From Callorhinus ursinus (taxonomy: Eukaryota; Chordata; Mammalia; Carnivora; Otariidae), in contig NW_020313285.1 in NCBI RefSeq assembly GCF_003265705.1, positions 17,545,990-17,609,989 on the forward strand: a stretch of 64,000 nucleotides of DNA, read 5' to 3'. The translations under genes were made by a program, and so were the position numbers. Positions 1 through 14,309 of this stretch are shown in pieces. The notes under the pieces were generated by a model that saw only the letters and a program-made list of their open reading frames with translations, had not been told where the DNA came from and ran no database searches. Numbering within the stretch: the first letter of the stretch is position 1; the number at the start of each line of letters is the position of its first letter.

Positions 1-3000
1 TCCTCATTTACTCTTTGCCATTTTGGGGGTAACCATGTTTAAAAACAATCATTTAGAATCATTTAGACAACTGGTAGAGGCTAGGAACCTGGCAGACGCT
101 CCACGAATGGTGGCCATCGTCATGGTGAGCCCACCCTTTTCTTCTGTGCATGGCCACCTCCACGGAAGGAATCCCTCCCTCACCTCTAGGCTGTAAGTAC
201 CATGACTTTCCTCTTTCCCAAATTTGATGTGTCCCTAGATTGGTAGGGGTTCATCTTTTGGTATCTTTTTTTCCCAGCCAAGAATACATGGGTGGTCTGT
301 TATCTGAGCCCCTGCCCATCAGAGAATCCTTTCTGTTGTTTCCACACAGGGATCATCATCTGAGGACTGCAGAATTACCACTTCAAAACTCTACAGATGG
401 TCTTCACTGCCTTCTTGCTTCTTAATGTTGCAGAAAAGCCTAAGACCAGTGGGTTTTCTTTTTTCCTTTATAGAAGACCAGGTTTTTCTCTCTGCCTGAT
501 CACTTCAAATATATTTGAAAAATTTTTTTGAAATCCTGAAATTTTAGCAGTTACATTTGGACTTATTTTAGGAATCTTTCAGCTCAGGGCGATTTAAGAA
601 ACAATCTTTCTTCACTTACCGTGTCCCTTTGATTTGCTCGGGGGTCCTTAAGATGACCGATGGCCGAGAGCTAAACTTTCATCCCTGTCCTACCTATTTA
701 TCATCTTCTCTCACATTATTATTATTATTCTTTACCTTTTTCTTCCCTTTTTTCCTATGTATTCTGGGAAAGGTTTTCAAGTTCGTTCTCCCTGCGGGGG
801 AGTGGTTGTTTGATTTCTGCATTGTTAATCTTGCCCTTCACTGCTTGAGACGCAGAAGGCACTTGGGCGACACTATTCCAGATTCCATAAAGTCTTGCCT
901 TACCTCCTCCAGCTTCCATTTCATTTTTGGCTGCGGCTCAGCCAATTTATAATCCCATTTTCATCTCATCTCAGGGTGCACGTTTTCTTGAATTGAGAGC
1001 AGAACACAGTTGCTGTCTACCAGGCTTCTGCTCCTGGTCATCATTTCCCCCTTTCTCTGTCTCCCGAGTGAGCTATTTCTCCGCTCCTGTGTGGCAGAAG
1101 TCAACTTCTCTTTAATTCTCATTCAGGCCGGTCTGTCCAGCTTTACCTCCGTTTGTCCCAGCCCTGGCAAGACTGTCCAGATTGTTCACGGCCACTGCCC
1201 CAAAATGTCATCCCTGGGGGGCTGGGGGGTGGGAGTTATAGCTTCCCTGTAACCAGCACTTGCAGCTAAACGGTTGAGAGATGCCCTTGAAAGTTTGGAC
1301 TTTTGGGCGGAAAGGAGAACTAACAAACTCACTCTGTACATAACGGGGACTATGTGTTGCTGCTCCTCCCTGCTACTGTGTCCACTGCTACGGGGGTCCC
1401 TGGATGGCCCCTTTCAACCCCTTTCCTCACTATTCTTCTTTCTGCAGCTTTGCACAGATTTCTTCCTCACTCCCCTTTTCCTGACCACCCCCCACTCCGC
1501 CAAAATCAGGAAAGATCCGGCTACCAGGTGCACCATCCCCTCCCTCATGTGTCTCTCATCTAGAGTTCCTGAAACCACTGGATAGGCTTGGAAGGGGAGA
1601 ATTTAAAAATCTCAGCTACAAGGGCCCACGCCGAGCTGGGGATCAAAGAAGTTCTCTGGAGAACCCCCACAAGAAAGACCTTGGCTTTGTTATATTTCAG
1701 TGGAAATATAAATTAATTGCTGAGCCACACAACATGGAGGGGGAGGGAGGAGTCGGAGGTGGGAGGCAGGGAGGGATGGAGAGAGAGAGGGAGGGAGAGA
1801 ACGCGGTGCGGGGGGCGGGGGGCGTCAGAGAACTCAGTCCGGCAGAATGAGTGGGGTGCACCGGAGCTCACAGAGGGGCTTGCTGGACGTCTGCGGACCA
1901 GGCCTGCAGACCACACCCCTGCAATGAGAAGCGGCGGGGAGGGACTAAAAGACACGAAGACGGTACAGACGTTCCTGAAGGAAGACAAGTCAGCAGATGG
2001 GCCTGCCACGTCCCTGGATGTACCCCTCCTTCAGCTACAAAGGGAAAGGCACCACTCAGACCCCTTGCTTCTAATAAGTGGGCAGAATTCATTGTGTCTG
2101 ATGATTTTAATTTCCTGGCAGGAAAGCAATTTTACTAGTTTCATTTAGAGGAGCTTTTCCAGAGTAGTTGCACTCTGATTACCTTCACTATGAGTGATCA
2201 AAATGCATCAAAGCAGAAGTGAATACAAGAAGAAGAAAGGCAGAGGGCAGGACTTGCCAGGACGAGGGACCCAAACTCTGAGGTCGTTGCGAAGCTCTGT
2301 CTGCCCTCATGAGCCTCCCTCATTCGTGTTCTAGACATGGCTCTCCCACAGCACCTGGCAAAAGGCGGGGTGCCGGTTCACTCCCCGTAGGAACCATGGG
2401 CGGTTGCCCAGGCCCCAGGATGCTGCAGAGGGCTGGGCCGCAGCTTTCCCTAGCTCGGTCTCCTGGCTCTCCTGGCTGAGGACTCAACTCCACAGGCCCA
2501 GTGTCGGATCATTTGGTGCGGGCACGCACTCGGTGAGCCCGCTCCGGGATGTTTAGCCACGCACACGCTCTCTGCTGATGGAGATGAGCAGTCATCGCCC
2601 TCTCCCTGGGTCGCTGTGCGCATCCGCTGCCCAACTCCCTTGGTTTATTTCAGTTAATGTGATGCAATGATAAGCACTCCTCCCTTTCTTGGAGAAAGAA
2701 AAAGAAAATGGCCCAAATCAGGCCAAAGCTTCCCTGTTCAGAAGAGCAGGCAGAGAGTCTGGACATCCATGCCAGCCGCAGGGGCTGGGGGTGAGGCAGG
2801 GAGGGTAGAGAGCCCAGAAAAGGCGGGCCCCCAAGCTTCTGCTCGGCTCCTGCACCGTCCTCCCTGCCACGGGCCCCCTCAGCAACTTCCATCCATGGCA
2901 AGAGAAGAACTGGAAAGGGATTCCTCGTGTACAGAAGAGCATGTAAGCCCTTTCCCTCAGCCTGTGAGGAAGCAGAAAACACTTGCAGGCGGGGGCCCAG

Positions 3001-3979
3001 AGTCGACATATTTGAGTTGTGGCTGGGCTGACAGCTGCGGAGTTTGTCACACAGATAATTAGATAAACTGCTTGAGTACAGAGATTCAATATGCGGTGTC
3101 ATTTAGCGGCTGCTACACGGGGCCTTGATCTTAATTGAAGGCGCAATAGGGGAGAACCTTAAAGAAGTCCCAAATCAGCTTCTTCTTGCTCCAGTAATTA
3201 AACATCGGACTCCTGATCATCAGCCAAAGCCTCCCAAGCGTTGGCCATGGGCTCCACGATGTGGTTCTAAGCAGCCGGAGCTAATGGCACCCTTCTTGCC
3301 ACGCAGGGCCTTGCTCAAGCAGCCAGCTGGAGGGAAGCTGGGAGAACATGAGGCTCCATGTCACCCCCTCTTCTGCCTCCTTCCGCCCCTCCTTTCCTTG
3401 CGTTCCCTCAACGCCCATGAGGCCCAGCCTCCCCTCCCACCACAGAGAATCCAACATGCCTTTGAGCAGGGTCTTCCTTACAAATCCACCCCGTCCTCTG
3501 CTGGGGCTCTCTGACGCACGTGGCACAGAGGACCTCTAACTAGCACTTCCCGTGCTCCCACTCGGGGACCTCGAAGGGACTGCACATACCCTATTTAACA
3601 CATAATCATCAATTTGAGCGTTCATCCAAAAAATGAATGGAACATTCCCAGGTACTAGGGCTAGAAAGATAAATCACATTTCTTTACTCATAAGGACACC
3701 CAGGACCTTGGGAAGATCAGCGAGCTGACAGGAAGTTATAACAGAAGGAGGATGCTACTTGTAGAAGTTCTGACAGCATCTTGGTCAGCTTGGGGCTCAT
3801 AGGCAATCCCCTGGCCCTGCGGGTTTAACTCAGGGGAAGAAGGACCGTGGAGATGCTTGGCAGCCCCTGGACAGATCTTTTCCAGCCCGAGCACACCCCA
3901 CACAGCTTCCTAGGGTGGTGATGAACGGGACGGTGCCTCAAGGCCATCCACTGGTGGGCATGGCAGAATAATTAGAAAG
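1..3979. other. Intron, mostly unassigned
   Basis: No gene and no clear repeat except the polypurine tract at 1735 and an (ATT)n at 716-732. The stretch 3020-3190 is AT-rich with TAATTAG and CTTGATCTTAATTG motifs amid GC-rich DNA and may be constrained. The piece 3610-3780 may be a decayed antisense L2 tail. Confidence 0.5.
1735..1826 (+). repeat. Polypurine tract ending in GC-rich GGGGGCGGGG
   Basis: GGAGGG, GGGAGG and GAGAGA units run to about 1800, then GCGGGGGGCGGGGGGCG. GC boxes are present by composition only; no gene start is associated. Confidence 0.75.
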
Positions 3980-4440
3980 GCCACATGGGATAGTGGTTGG
4001 CAGCTCGGGCTTCCCATGGCCAACGAGGCCCCTCTGACTGACACTCGGACCTCTCTGGCCTTCCTCGCTCTGCTTCAGTTACCCCGGCCTCCTTGTTGAT
4101 CCCCAAACACGCCAGGGGAGCTCTCATCTCAGGGTCTTTGCACCTGCTACTCCTTCCCCAGATATTCAAGTAGGTCACTCCCTTGCCTCCCAACCTCCTC
4201 CAGGTATTGGCTCAAATGCCTCTTCTCCTACTAGAAACTCTTGCCAACCCCTGTGCCTGCTTTATTCTCCTCCACGGCACTTGTCATTGGCTAAGACACT
4301 TTATCTCTTATGTACAACAAGAGATTGCACGTGCCATCAGGGCAGGAATCATCCATTTTGTGCACTGCTCTATCCCCAGTGCCTAGAACAGACCTGACTC
4401 ACAGGAGGTGTCTGTTTGCTGAATGAATGGATGGAAGGGT
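3980..4440 (+). repeat. L2 3' end, sense
   Basis: Shows the L2 series TCTCAGGGTCTTTGCACCTG, ATTGGCTCAAATGCC, AGGGCAGGAATCATC, TATCCCCAGTGCCTAGAAC and TTGCTGAATGAATGGATGG. This is the well-known L2a/L2b tail. Confidence 0.85.
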
Positions 4441-4479
4441 TGAGGCAGGGGAGTGCCATGGTCAAGGTTACCCCTTGGA

Positions 4480-4990
4480 AAACTCGCTCTTAAGGCCATA
4501 TAGAAGGTGGGTTTGAGGAAGTATCTGGCCAGGAGCTAGGAGAACAGCTAGGGGGTCACAGAGGTCGCGCAGGTGAATGATGATGATGGGATGGTTGTGT
4601 GTGGTAGCAGAAGAGGTACAGAAGAGGAGGCGGTTATAGCAATTATTAGGAAGTAAACTTGGCGGGATTTTACGGTGTGGGGGTTCAGCTGCAAGGAGGC
4701 ATCAGTCTCATGGGGTCCGGTCTCCTGGGGTGTGGAGAGGTTGCCATCACCGAGACAGACACTGTGTGAGGAACAAGGATGTCAGGGACAGAGGGAGCAG
4801 AGAGGTGGAGAGTTCATTCAGGACGCACTGAATTTGAGGTGGTTGTGGGCCTTTGGGGAGGGGGACCTGGGACTGAAATGTGGAGGAGAGGCCGGGGTGA
4901 AGATACAGCTGGGTCTTCTTTGCACATGGCAGGCATGGTGCAAAGGAATCAGAGGAGGGCTGAGGGGGGCCTGGGGAGAACTCACGTGTA
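4480..4990 (-). repeat. L2 ORF2 3' part, antisense
   Basis: The order of GGAGGCGGTTATAGCAATTA, GTGTGGAGAGGTTGCCATCA and GAGAGTTCATTCAGGACGCA matches the reverse of the L2 reverse-transcriptase end, heavily diverged. It lies tail to tail with the sense L2 at 3980-4440. Confidence 0.5.
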
Positions 4991-7349
4991 GAAAGCTAGT
5001 GGGGAAGGAGGAGCCCACGACCAATCACAGGACCAAGAGTGGGGGCTGCCCCAAGACTGCTTGCTGCGGGGCGGAGGCAGCAAGAGCAGGTGGAAAGTGC
5101 GACCTGGACGTGGCATCTGGGATATGCCAATCTTCATGGGGATGGGAGCCAGTGGGGACCCTGGCGGGCAGAGTGTGGGGGACCGGGGCAGTGGAGGCAC
5201 CCAGCGTGGGCAGTGCCTGGGGTCAGAGGGAGAGGAGGGAGGACACCTAGAGGGGTGTGGGGCTACAAGGAGACACACAGAGCTGACTGAGGAGGGATGT
5301 CAGGAAAGGGCAGGAAACAATGTGGGGGCCTCAGAGGCTGGGCGTGTTTACATAAGCAAAATCAGCGCGGTGCCAGACTTTCTCATCTCAGTAACTTATT
5401 AGCAATTTTTAATTACTGGGATGTAATTAATTCATCCAAAGTACAGCCGTTCTGTGAAGCACACCACACATGCTACACTGATAACATTCTTGCACGCTTG
5501 TGAGGTGCTCACACCAAGACGTTGTCTTGCATAAAACCTAGAGGAATTAAGGGAAGAACACACATTTGTTTGAAGCCATGTTTCTCTTGGTGGGGGAAGC
5601 AGATACTAGAAATAGAAAGGAGATGACTGAGCTTTGAGGGCCACTGGCCCTGGGGGCTGCTGGTCAACCTGCAGCTCAGTACCCCCCCCCCGGCAGTTGC
5701 TTATACACTGGTGAGGGCAGGCTCCGAAACAGGGGACAGTCCATGAAGATCCCCGCTGGTCCTTGAGGTCTTGGGGGTGTCTCTGTCTAGAGCGGCCCCC
5801 ACATGCTGGCCCAGAGAGTGGGAGTGCCAGGGACTGGAGGTGGACCCTCCTTATGGCTGTCCATTCCAGGAGGTCAGGCCTGGAGTCCTGATCATACGGG
5901 TGTCCTCAGGTCTAGCACAGCCTTGGCACCTGGGGGACATTCAATAATGCCTGTGAAGCTGGGCGACTTGGCAGAGAATGGCCACACCCTCCTCTGTGGA
6001 GTTCAAAATGAAGGCCAGGAAGGGCACTGAGTGCCCAGAGATTGCTGGGCAGGGCTGGAGGAGCAGCTGCGGCCTCTGGACAGATTGTGGGTGAGGCCAG
6101 GAATAGGGGGCAATTTGAAGAAATTGGAAAAAGGAAAGGGGCTTTGGGGAGAAAGTGGAGGCCGGTGGCAAAAAGCCAGACCTGCTAGAAGGGCCTTCAG
6201 GTTGGTCTTAGCGGCTCTGCTGTTTTGTCCTGGGGCTCTTCCAGCAGCCTCTGAGTGAACCTGAGTTCCTATTCCTTCCTCACTGGGGAGAGAGTGGTCC
6301 GGTGTTGGTAAGTCCAGAGGCCCTGTCAGTTGGGACAACTGAGCCAGCTTTCCCGGGGCGGTTCCCAACTGGGCTTCTTGCTGACCTGGAGAGCAGGCCC
6401 CCGCCGAGGAGCTCCCAGGCCTGTCTCACCGACCAAGGCTCCTGAGCCCTCCACCTCTGCACTGGGAGGTCTCCGGGGGAGAAGGAGAAAACAGCTGAAC
6501 GTGCCTTGCTGGGATGAACAGTTCCAGAGCTGTGGGTTCTTCTCAAGGGCAGGCTGCAGAGGCAGGGCCTGTGTAACCTGGACTAGGTGCCAGCCCTCTC
6601 TGGGGCCCAGGGTCCCTGTCTGGGGAATGGGAAAGTTGGACTGGTTCATCAGACACACAGTCAGCTCGGGGACAAACGGCCTAGCCTGGCGTGCAGGCCT
6701 TTCTCAGCTCACCTTCCCCAAGGGCCTGCCTTTACCCAGTGTGGACCCACACTCCCCAGGATCTGCATTTTAGGCCCTTGCTCTTCTCTGAGTCTGTAGG
6801 AACCCCATGCCTGCATCCCTAAGGACCACTCTCCCACCCTTACTCACCCTGGGAGATGCATCTCACTGTCTCTTCCCTGGACATGCCCTTTCTCATCCTC
6901 AGGCAGACGAATCCCTCCCTAAGGCTCAACTGGCAGTTCCCAAGAGCCTTTCATGCATTCCAGAAACTTCCTCTAGACTCAGAATCAGGGGCTATTGGAA
7001 TCTCCTTTCACATCTCTACTGACTTGCTAGGTGAACTTAAATGACTTGTTACATCTCTTTCTAAAACAGCAAGGCAGCTGGAGAAGGTGAGTTTAGTCTG
7101 TCCACTTGGTGATCAAATTCTAGCCGTTCATTAAATAAACGTGCAGAACCAACGATCTTCTTTCTCTTTGTTCAGAAGAGCAACCACCACCCTGAGTTCT
7201 TAGCTCACACACAGTGCTGCCCACGGGCAGATGTCTTAAGGCCTCTTGCATTTGCCCCTCAGCTGTGTCCTGATGTTTGCAACGGCATCACCACCGTCCT
7301 GAGTGCTGCTGACGCTGCTTAGAGAGGTGAGCTCACTGCGTGCCAGCCA
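4991..7349. other. Intron, unassigned
   Basis: G-rich DNA at 5000-5350 may be further decayed L2. At 5395-5450 there is a short AT-rich island. The rest is unique GC-rich sequence with no recognised gene or element. Confidence 0.45.
5682..5691 (+). repeat. C10 homopolymer
   Basis: Ten consecutive C in unique sequence. Confidence 0.9.
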
Positions 7350-7460
7350 CTCCTTATGTCATGCCCGCAGCACGCACGCTGTGACGTAGGCGCTGCCATT
7401 ATTCACGCTCCACAGAAGGGGTAAGTGAGGAACAGAGAGCTTACGTGCCCTGTCCCAGGA
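7350..7460 (-). repeat. Degraded MIR, antisense
   Basis: GTGACGTAGGCGCTGCCATT, ATTCACGCTCCACAGAAGGG and TGAGGAACAGAGAGCTTACG resemble the reverse of the MIR core. Diverged. Confidence 0.45.
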
Positions 7461-9589
7461 GGGGTGGTATGGCCCATGACTGATCTCAAGCCGTACCCGT
7501 GAGCCTGGGCCACATTTCCCCCTCCCCCTGCACCTCCCACGAGGCCCGCTCCTGCCCGTGATGCTCACAGAGGCCTCAGCGCCTCCCCGGCTGCAGGGAC
7601 CTGCTCCGCCAGAGTTAAACCAAAGGCTGGGCCCACAGCTGGGGATGTGAGTAGCGCTCTCTCGCAGGGCAGGAAAGACTTGCAGAAGCATGGACATGCC
7701 CTGAAGGTGTGAGACCTGATTTAAGTTCCAAAGCAATAACATTAAAAAAAAAAAAGTAACAACAACAATAAAAGCAGTCTCTTTGGCAGCAAGACCTATC
7801 TGTTCTGCCTTGCAACAAAAGGTTTGGTTTTTCCTCCCCTGTGTAGGTGGGAGGAAAAGAGATTTGTTAGTGAGCCTGTAGTGTGTTTCATTTTTTGGTT
7901 AAAAATGGAAATTATTTCCTCTGATTTCATGAGCCTGGAAACTCTCCTCTGAAGCACAAAAGTGCCCCTAAAAACACCATGCAGGCCAAGGAATCTTTAG
8001 ACCCATTTAGAACTGTAGCCCTAACAGCCTTCTTTCTTCCATAATTTCACGGTTTGTTTGGAAAACTGCCCAACTATGACACTGTATCATCTGGGATAAT
8101 ACAAGCCTGGTGTGGTGAGTGATGGCTGAAAGCAAGCTTGTCTTCACACACAGCGCAGGAGATACAGCGTGAATTCAAAACCGAGACAGAAAAACAATTT
8201 TAAAAGTGCCAACCAGTACACAAATAGGAACACCACCTCACGACGTAACTTTCCAAACACAAAGTCTATAAGAAGTTAAAGTTACAGAGAATTCCACCCA
8301 CTGTCTTGGTATTCTCTGGTGGCGTTTGGTGCTGAGAACAAATGTGACTTTAATTTGGCCACAGGCAGAAAGAGATCCGACAACCCTACCTCCCTCTGTC
8401 CCCCTTAATTTCGGCAGGAGACACCCTGCTGGGGATGGCAGGAGAGCTGGTATCAACAGCTGCAAAGATGAGCTGAAGCAATGCTTTTGAGTTCAGTTTT
8501 GCTTTCCTCACAGGCTAATAATCCCTAAATGATGTTATATTTCATTCCGCGTTCACGAGGAATTCCATTGCCATAGCAACCGCAATGTGCTACCACAAGT
8601 TTTCTCGAAACTGGGGCTTAGAATATCGCCTCCCCTCCTTGCAGAGCAAGAGGGCTGTGGTCCCCACACAGAGCTCAGGACAACTCCCCCCACCCCCACC
8701 AAGGGCCCAGGTCCCAGCCACAGAGGGGGCACTCTGAACTGTGGCCCCTAGAATCTACTACCACACCCTTCCTTCTCTCCACACCCGGCCCCATGAGGAC
8801 TGTGTCCTAATAGTGACTTCTGGGGGGCAAATGAAACCCGAGAATGAAGTCAGAGCTTTCCTTTGTAGAGTCCGGTAGGAAAAGAGAGTGGAACACGGGT
8901 GAATTTAGAATCACTGCTTGCATGAAAAAAGAAGGTATTTTTCCACTTCCTGTATCAGTAATTCCCTGGAAATAGGGACAAAAGACAAACTGTCATCAGG
9001 GGAGCTGAAGAGGGCATTAAATACTGCTATCTTGGGGTGGGGTTGTAGGATATTGTCCTTTACGGCCTCCTTCCTTCTAAAACCTCACTCCCTAGCCCCC
9101 TGTCGCGTCTCCTCCTGCTCCCCGTTGGAACCATGGCTCTGGTGCAGGTGGGGAAGTGCCCACCCAAAGCCCCCTCCCTAGGGAGGCCTGCCCTCCATCC
9201 CTGCCAAGGTCCTGCGGTCAGTGAACAGGGCTTCACTGTTTGCCAAACACTCCGGGTGGGGATGCTGGCGGATGGAGGCAGGCGGGCCGTCCCGCCGCCT
9301 GGGACTGGAGTTGATCTGAGCAGGAGGCAGTGAAGACTCCTCCGTGGCATCCAGACTCACGGAGCTAGGTCTGCAGAGAGGGGAGCCCTGGTTCCAGGTA
9401 AGCTTCTCCAGGACAGCACGAGGACGCGACTCTCAGCACCTTCCTCCCCGACCCCATCTACCAGCAAAGCCAGGTGGGCCCCACACCTGCCGGGCAGGGC
9501 CCTTGTTCCTGCCTCTGCCTTCCCCACATGACCTGAGCCTCTCTGCTCTAGACCTGAGGCCACACTGGATTGAAAGATGACGGTAGGGG
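7461..9589. other. Intron, unassigned
   Basis: An A12 run with CAA units at 7743-7770 is the only simple repeat. No coding or mobile sequence recognised. Confidence 0.45.
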
Positions 9590-9785
9590 TCATTAATACA
9601 CAACACTTGTGATGTGCCTGGCACATGCTACATGGTGTCTGTGTAGCCTTTCATTTACTTTACGCCACAGAGCAGGCGGTACTGCCAATAGCAGTACCCA
9701 GGCCCGGAGAAGTGGAGTGATGTGCCCAAGGTCACAGAGCTGGGAAGTGGCAGAGCCGGGCTGTACTCTTAGGCTCTCTGGGAGC
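9590..9785 (-). repeat. MIR, antisense
   Basis: GATGTGCCTGGCACATGCTA, CGGAGAAGTGGAGTGATGTG, CCCAAGGTCACAGAGCTGG and AAGTGGCAGAGCCGGGCTGT follow the reverse MIR consensus closely. Confidence 0.8.
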
Positions 9786-12473
<2,688 letters not shown>

Positions 12474-12492
12474 GAAGGTCAAACTATTTCTG
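12474..12492 (+). repeat. Target-site duplication, 3' side of the NAA11 retrocopy
   Basis: The second copy of the 19-mer GAAGGTCAAACTATTTCTG lies directly before the T16 run that represents the poly(A) tail. No mismatch separates the two copies, which sets the insertion boundaries exactly and points to low age. Confidence 0.93.
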
Positions 12493-12508
12493 TTTTTTTT
12501 TTTTTTTT
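12493..12508 (-). repeat. Retrocopy poly(A) tail (T16 on the plus strand)
   Basis: Sixteen uninterrupted T on the plus strand correspond to the encoded A-tail of the retrotransposed mRNA. It lies between the target-site duplication and the end of the 3'UTR. Confidence 0.9.
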
Positions 12509-12521
12509 GTCTTCACTTATC

Positions 12522-12527
12522 TTTACT
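12522..12527 (-). terminator. Variant poly(A) signal AGTAAA of the retrocopied mRNA
   Basis: The minus strand reads AGTAAA 13 nt before the A-tail. AGTAAA is a known weak variant of AATAAA, and I see no canonical AATAAA in the expected interval. It probably directed cleavage of the parental transcript. In its present position it lies in sense orientation inside an FSTL4 intron. Confidence 0.55.
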
Positions 12528-12679
12528 GGAGAAAAATAGTAAAACAGGATTATAATGGTGGGTTATACAGAAATACTTACAAATGACATAGAGTTGCCAT
12601 GTATTAAGTCAACAGAACATTTTAAACTGTAGATTTTCCTTTTTTTCCTATAGTTTTCACACCTTTATGAAGAAAATGC

Positions 12680-12905
12680 AAAGAGTGGCAATGGGAAGGT
12701 GAACGAAGCTTTGGCCTTGAATTCAAATAGACTCGGGTTCAGACCCCAGATATTTACTTTGCTTCTTTGAGCTTCAGTTTTGTCACGAATAAAACAGGAA
12801 TCCTAACGCCTACCTTTTAGGGGTACTGAGAGAGTTAAATATATCATTAATAAAAGTCCTACATTGTACCTGAATATCATAGGTACTCAATAAATGGCAA
12901 GTTGT
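12680..12905 (+). repeat. MIR element inside the retrocopied 3'UTR
   Basis: The plus strand follows the MIR consensus: GGGTTCAGACCC in the middle, then GAGCTTCAGTTTTGTC, the GAGAGTTAAAT region and the ACTCAATAAATG end. It is antisense to the retrocopied mRNA. MIRs are far older than this insertion, so the parental transcript must already have contained it. An (AAC)n run at 12911-12932 follows. Confidence 0.7.
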
Positions 12906-12910
12906 GTCAT

Positions 12911-12932
12911 TAACAACAACAACAACAACAAA
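12911..12932 (+). repeat. (AAC)n microsatellite within the retrocopy
   Basis: About seven AAC units lie directly after the end of the MIR, inside the retrocopied 3'UTR. Confidence 0.85.
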
Positions 12933-13092
12933 ACCCCAAAAAACAAATTGACACAAAGAAGGAGATTAAATCCGGCAATTTAATCACTGGTTGTCCTTTT
13001 CTTAAAATCGCCAAGTTCTGATTGCGTAGTAGAAGCCCTTACTCGTGACTTCCTCCAGCTGGGAAAGAGGAAGAGAATACCGCCTCAAGAAA

Positions 13093-13100
13093 GGGGGGGG
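13093..13100 (+). repeat. G8 run inside the retrocopied 3'UTR
   Basis: Eight G on the plus strand, eight C in the retrocopied transcript. Confidence 0.85.
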
Positions 13101-13568
13101 TAAGACAGACGATGAGTTCCCAGAGAAAGGAAGAGAAAATAGAATACTTCCTCCAGAAAAGAAGAAGAGGAGGAAGGAGGGCATGAGGTCTGACTTGATG
13201 GTCCTGACTACACCCTCAAGAATGAAAACCCGATAAACAATGGCAAAACCTGAAAGCGGAGGAGCTTCAGGAGTTTGCCCTGCTTCCTGTTCAGCACTCT
13301 AGGAGGAGACAACTTGCAAGACAACCACACCCAGCACAGGACTACTACAGAGTAAAATGGTGGCATGGTGTGAGCGGGCCAAAGAAGGTTCTGTGATGGC
13401 AGGCCTCAAACTTTCTTGGCTCTTGTGCAGGAGGCTCTTGTATCCAGGTATTCCTTTGTAATCCCAGTGGGATATGTAGACGGTTGCTGTTGAGAGTGAG
13501 AAGCCATTGGGGCCATTGTGAGATGATCCCAGGAAAGGTGCTGCAGGGCAGACAGGCTAAGCCAGGGC

Positions 13569-14309
13569 TCAGAGGGCAGACGTGGCTGAGATGCGAGGAA
13601 CTGCAATGCTTAAACAGGTTCTAGGAGGTAGAATCTGAATCTTCTGAGCTGTCTGGACATCAGTGCTCTCCTCGGACTCGCTGGGTTCCTTGCTGTCACT
13701 GCCACTATCATCAGCGGCAGGGTTCTTCTCCTTCTGACCATCCTCTTCGGAACTAGGAAGTGGGCTTCCCTGGGTTTCCTGGTTTTCCCTGGAGCCCAGC
13801 ACCACAAACCTGCCCTTCTTCAGCTCCAGCTGCCTTAGCTCATCTGCCATCTGTGAGAGATCCCGTTTCATAGCATAGGCATCTTCCCCATCTGCATAGA
13901 ATTTGGGTTCCACCTCACTAACCTGAAAGTTGAGGGTGTTAGAATAGAGGTGCAAAGCTGCGCGGTTACTCTTCCTGATGTGCAGGGATACGTACTTGGC
14001 GCTAAAGTTCTCTATCATGGCCCGGGAGGCCTGGTCCATCCGCGTCTGGGCCAGGCCGAGGCGCCGGTGTGAACGCTTCACCGCCAGCGAGGTGATATGT
14101 CCATGGGGGACGTCATCTGGGTCCTCCTCCATTTTGGCCAGGACGTAGCCCACAATCTTCCCGCCCTCGTCCTCAGCAATGTAAGAAAGCTGCGGCCAGG
14201 AAAGGCCATGGTAGAAAGAGTATTTCATCTGGTAGTTCTCGGGAAGGCAGAGAAGGTTGCAGTGTTGCATGTTAATCAGGTCATCTGGCCGAGCATTGCG
14301 GATGTTCAT
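13569..14309 (-). pseudogene. NAA11: NAA11-like N-alpha-acetyltransferase retro-ORF with frameshifted C-terminus
   Basis: NAA10 and NAA11 are catalytic subunits of the NatA complex (with NAA15), which acetylates the N-termini of nascent proteins. The minus-strand frame starting MNIRNARP at 14309 is an intronless GNAT protein. Residues 1-160 are nearly identical to NAA10/NAA11, including E24, K29, the acetyl-CoA loop RRLGLA (residues 82-87) and YADGEDAY. The tail reads [12 protein letters not shown] and SGSDSKEP, which fits NAA11 and not NAA10. Changes from the human proteins (from memory) include Y31S, K89T, L90R and KYY to KFY near residue 138; L90R in a helix looks damaging. After STDVQ (at 13653) one base is missing. 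Restoring frame would give about ten acidic/serine codons and a stop at 13621-13623, a total of 229 codons, the length I recall for human NAA11. Instead the frame runs on to 13569, giving a 246-residue product. An in-frame upstream ATG at 14375 would add 22 residues. The catalytic domain is open, but I call it a probable pseudogene. Confidence 0.88.

Noticed and set aside
1795..1830. GC boxes suggesting a promoter or CpG island
   Set aside because: Only about 35 bp with few CpG beyond the G-run, no transcript start or downstream exon.
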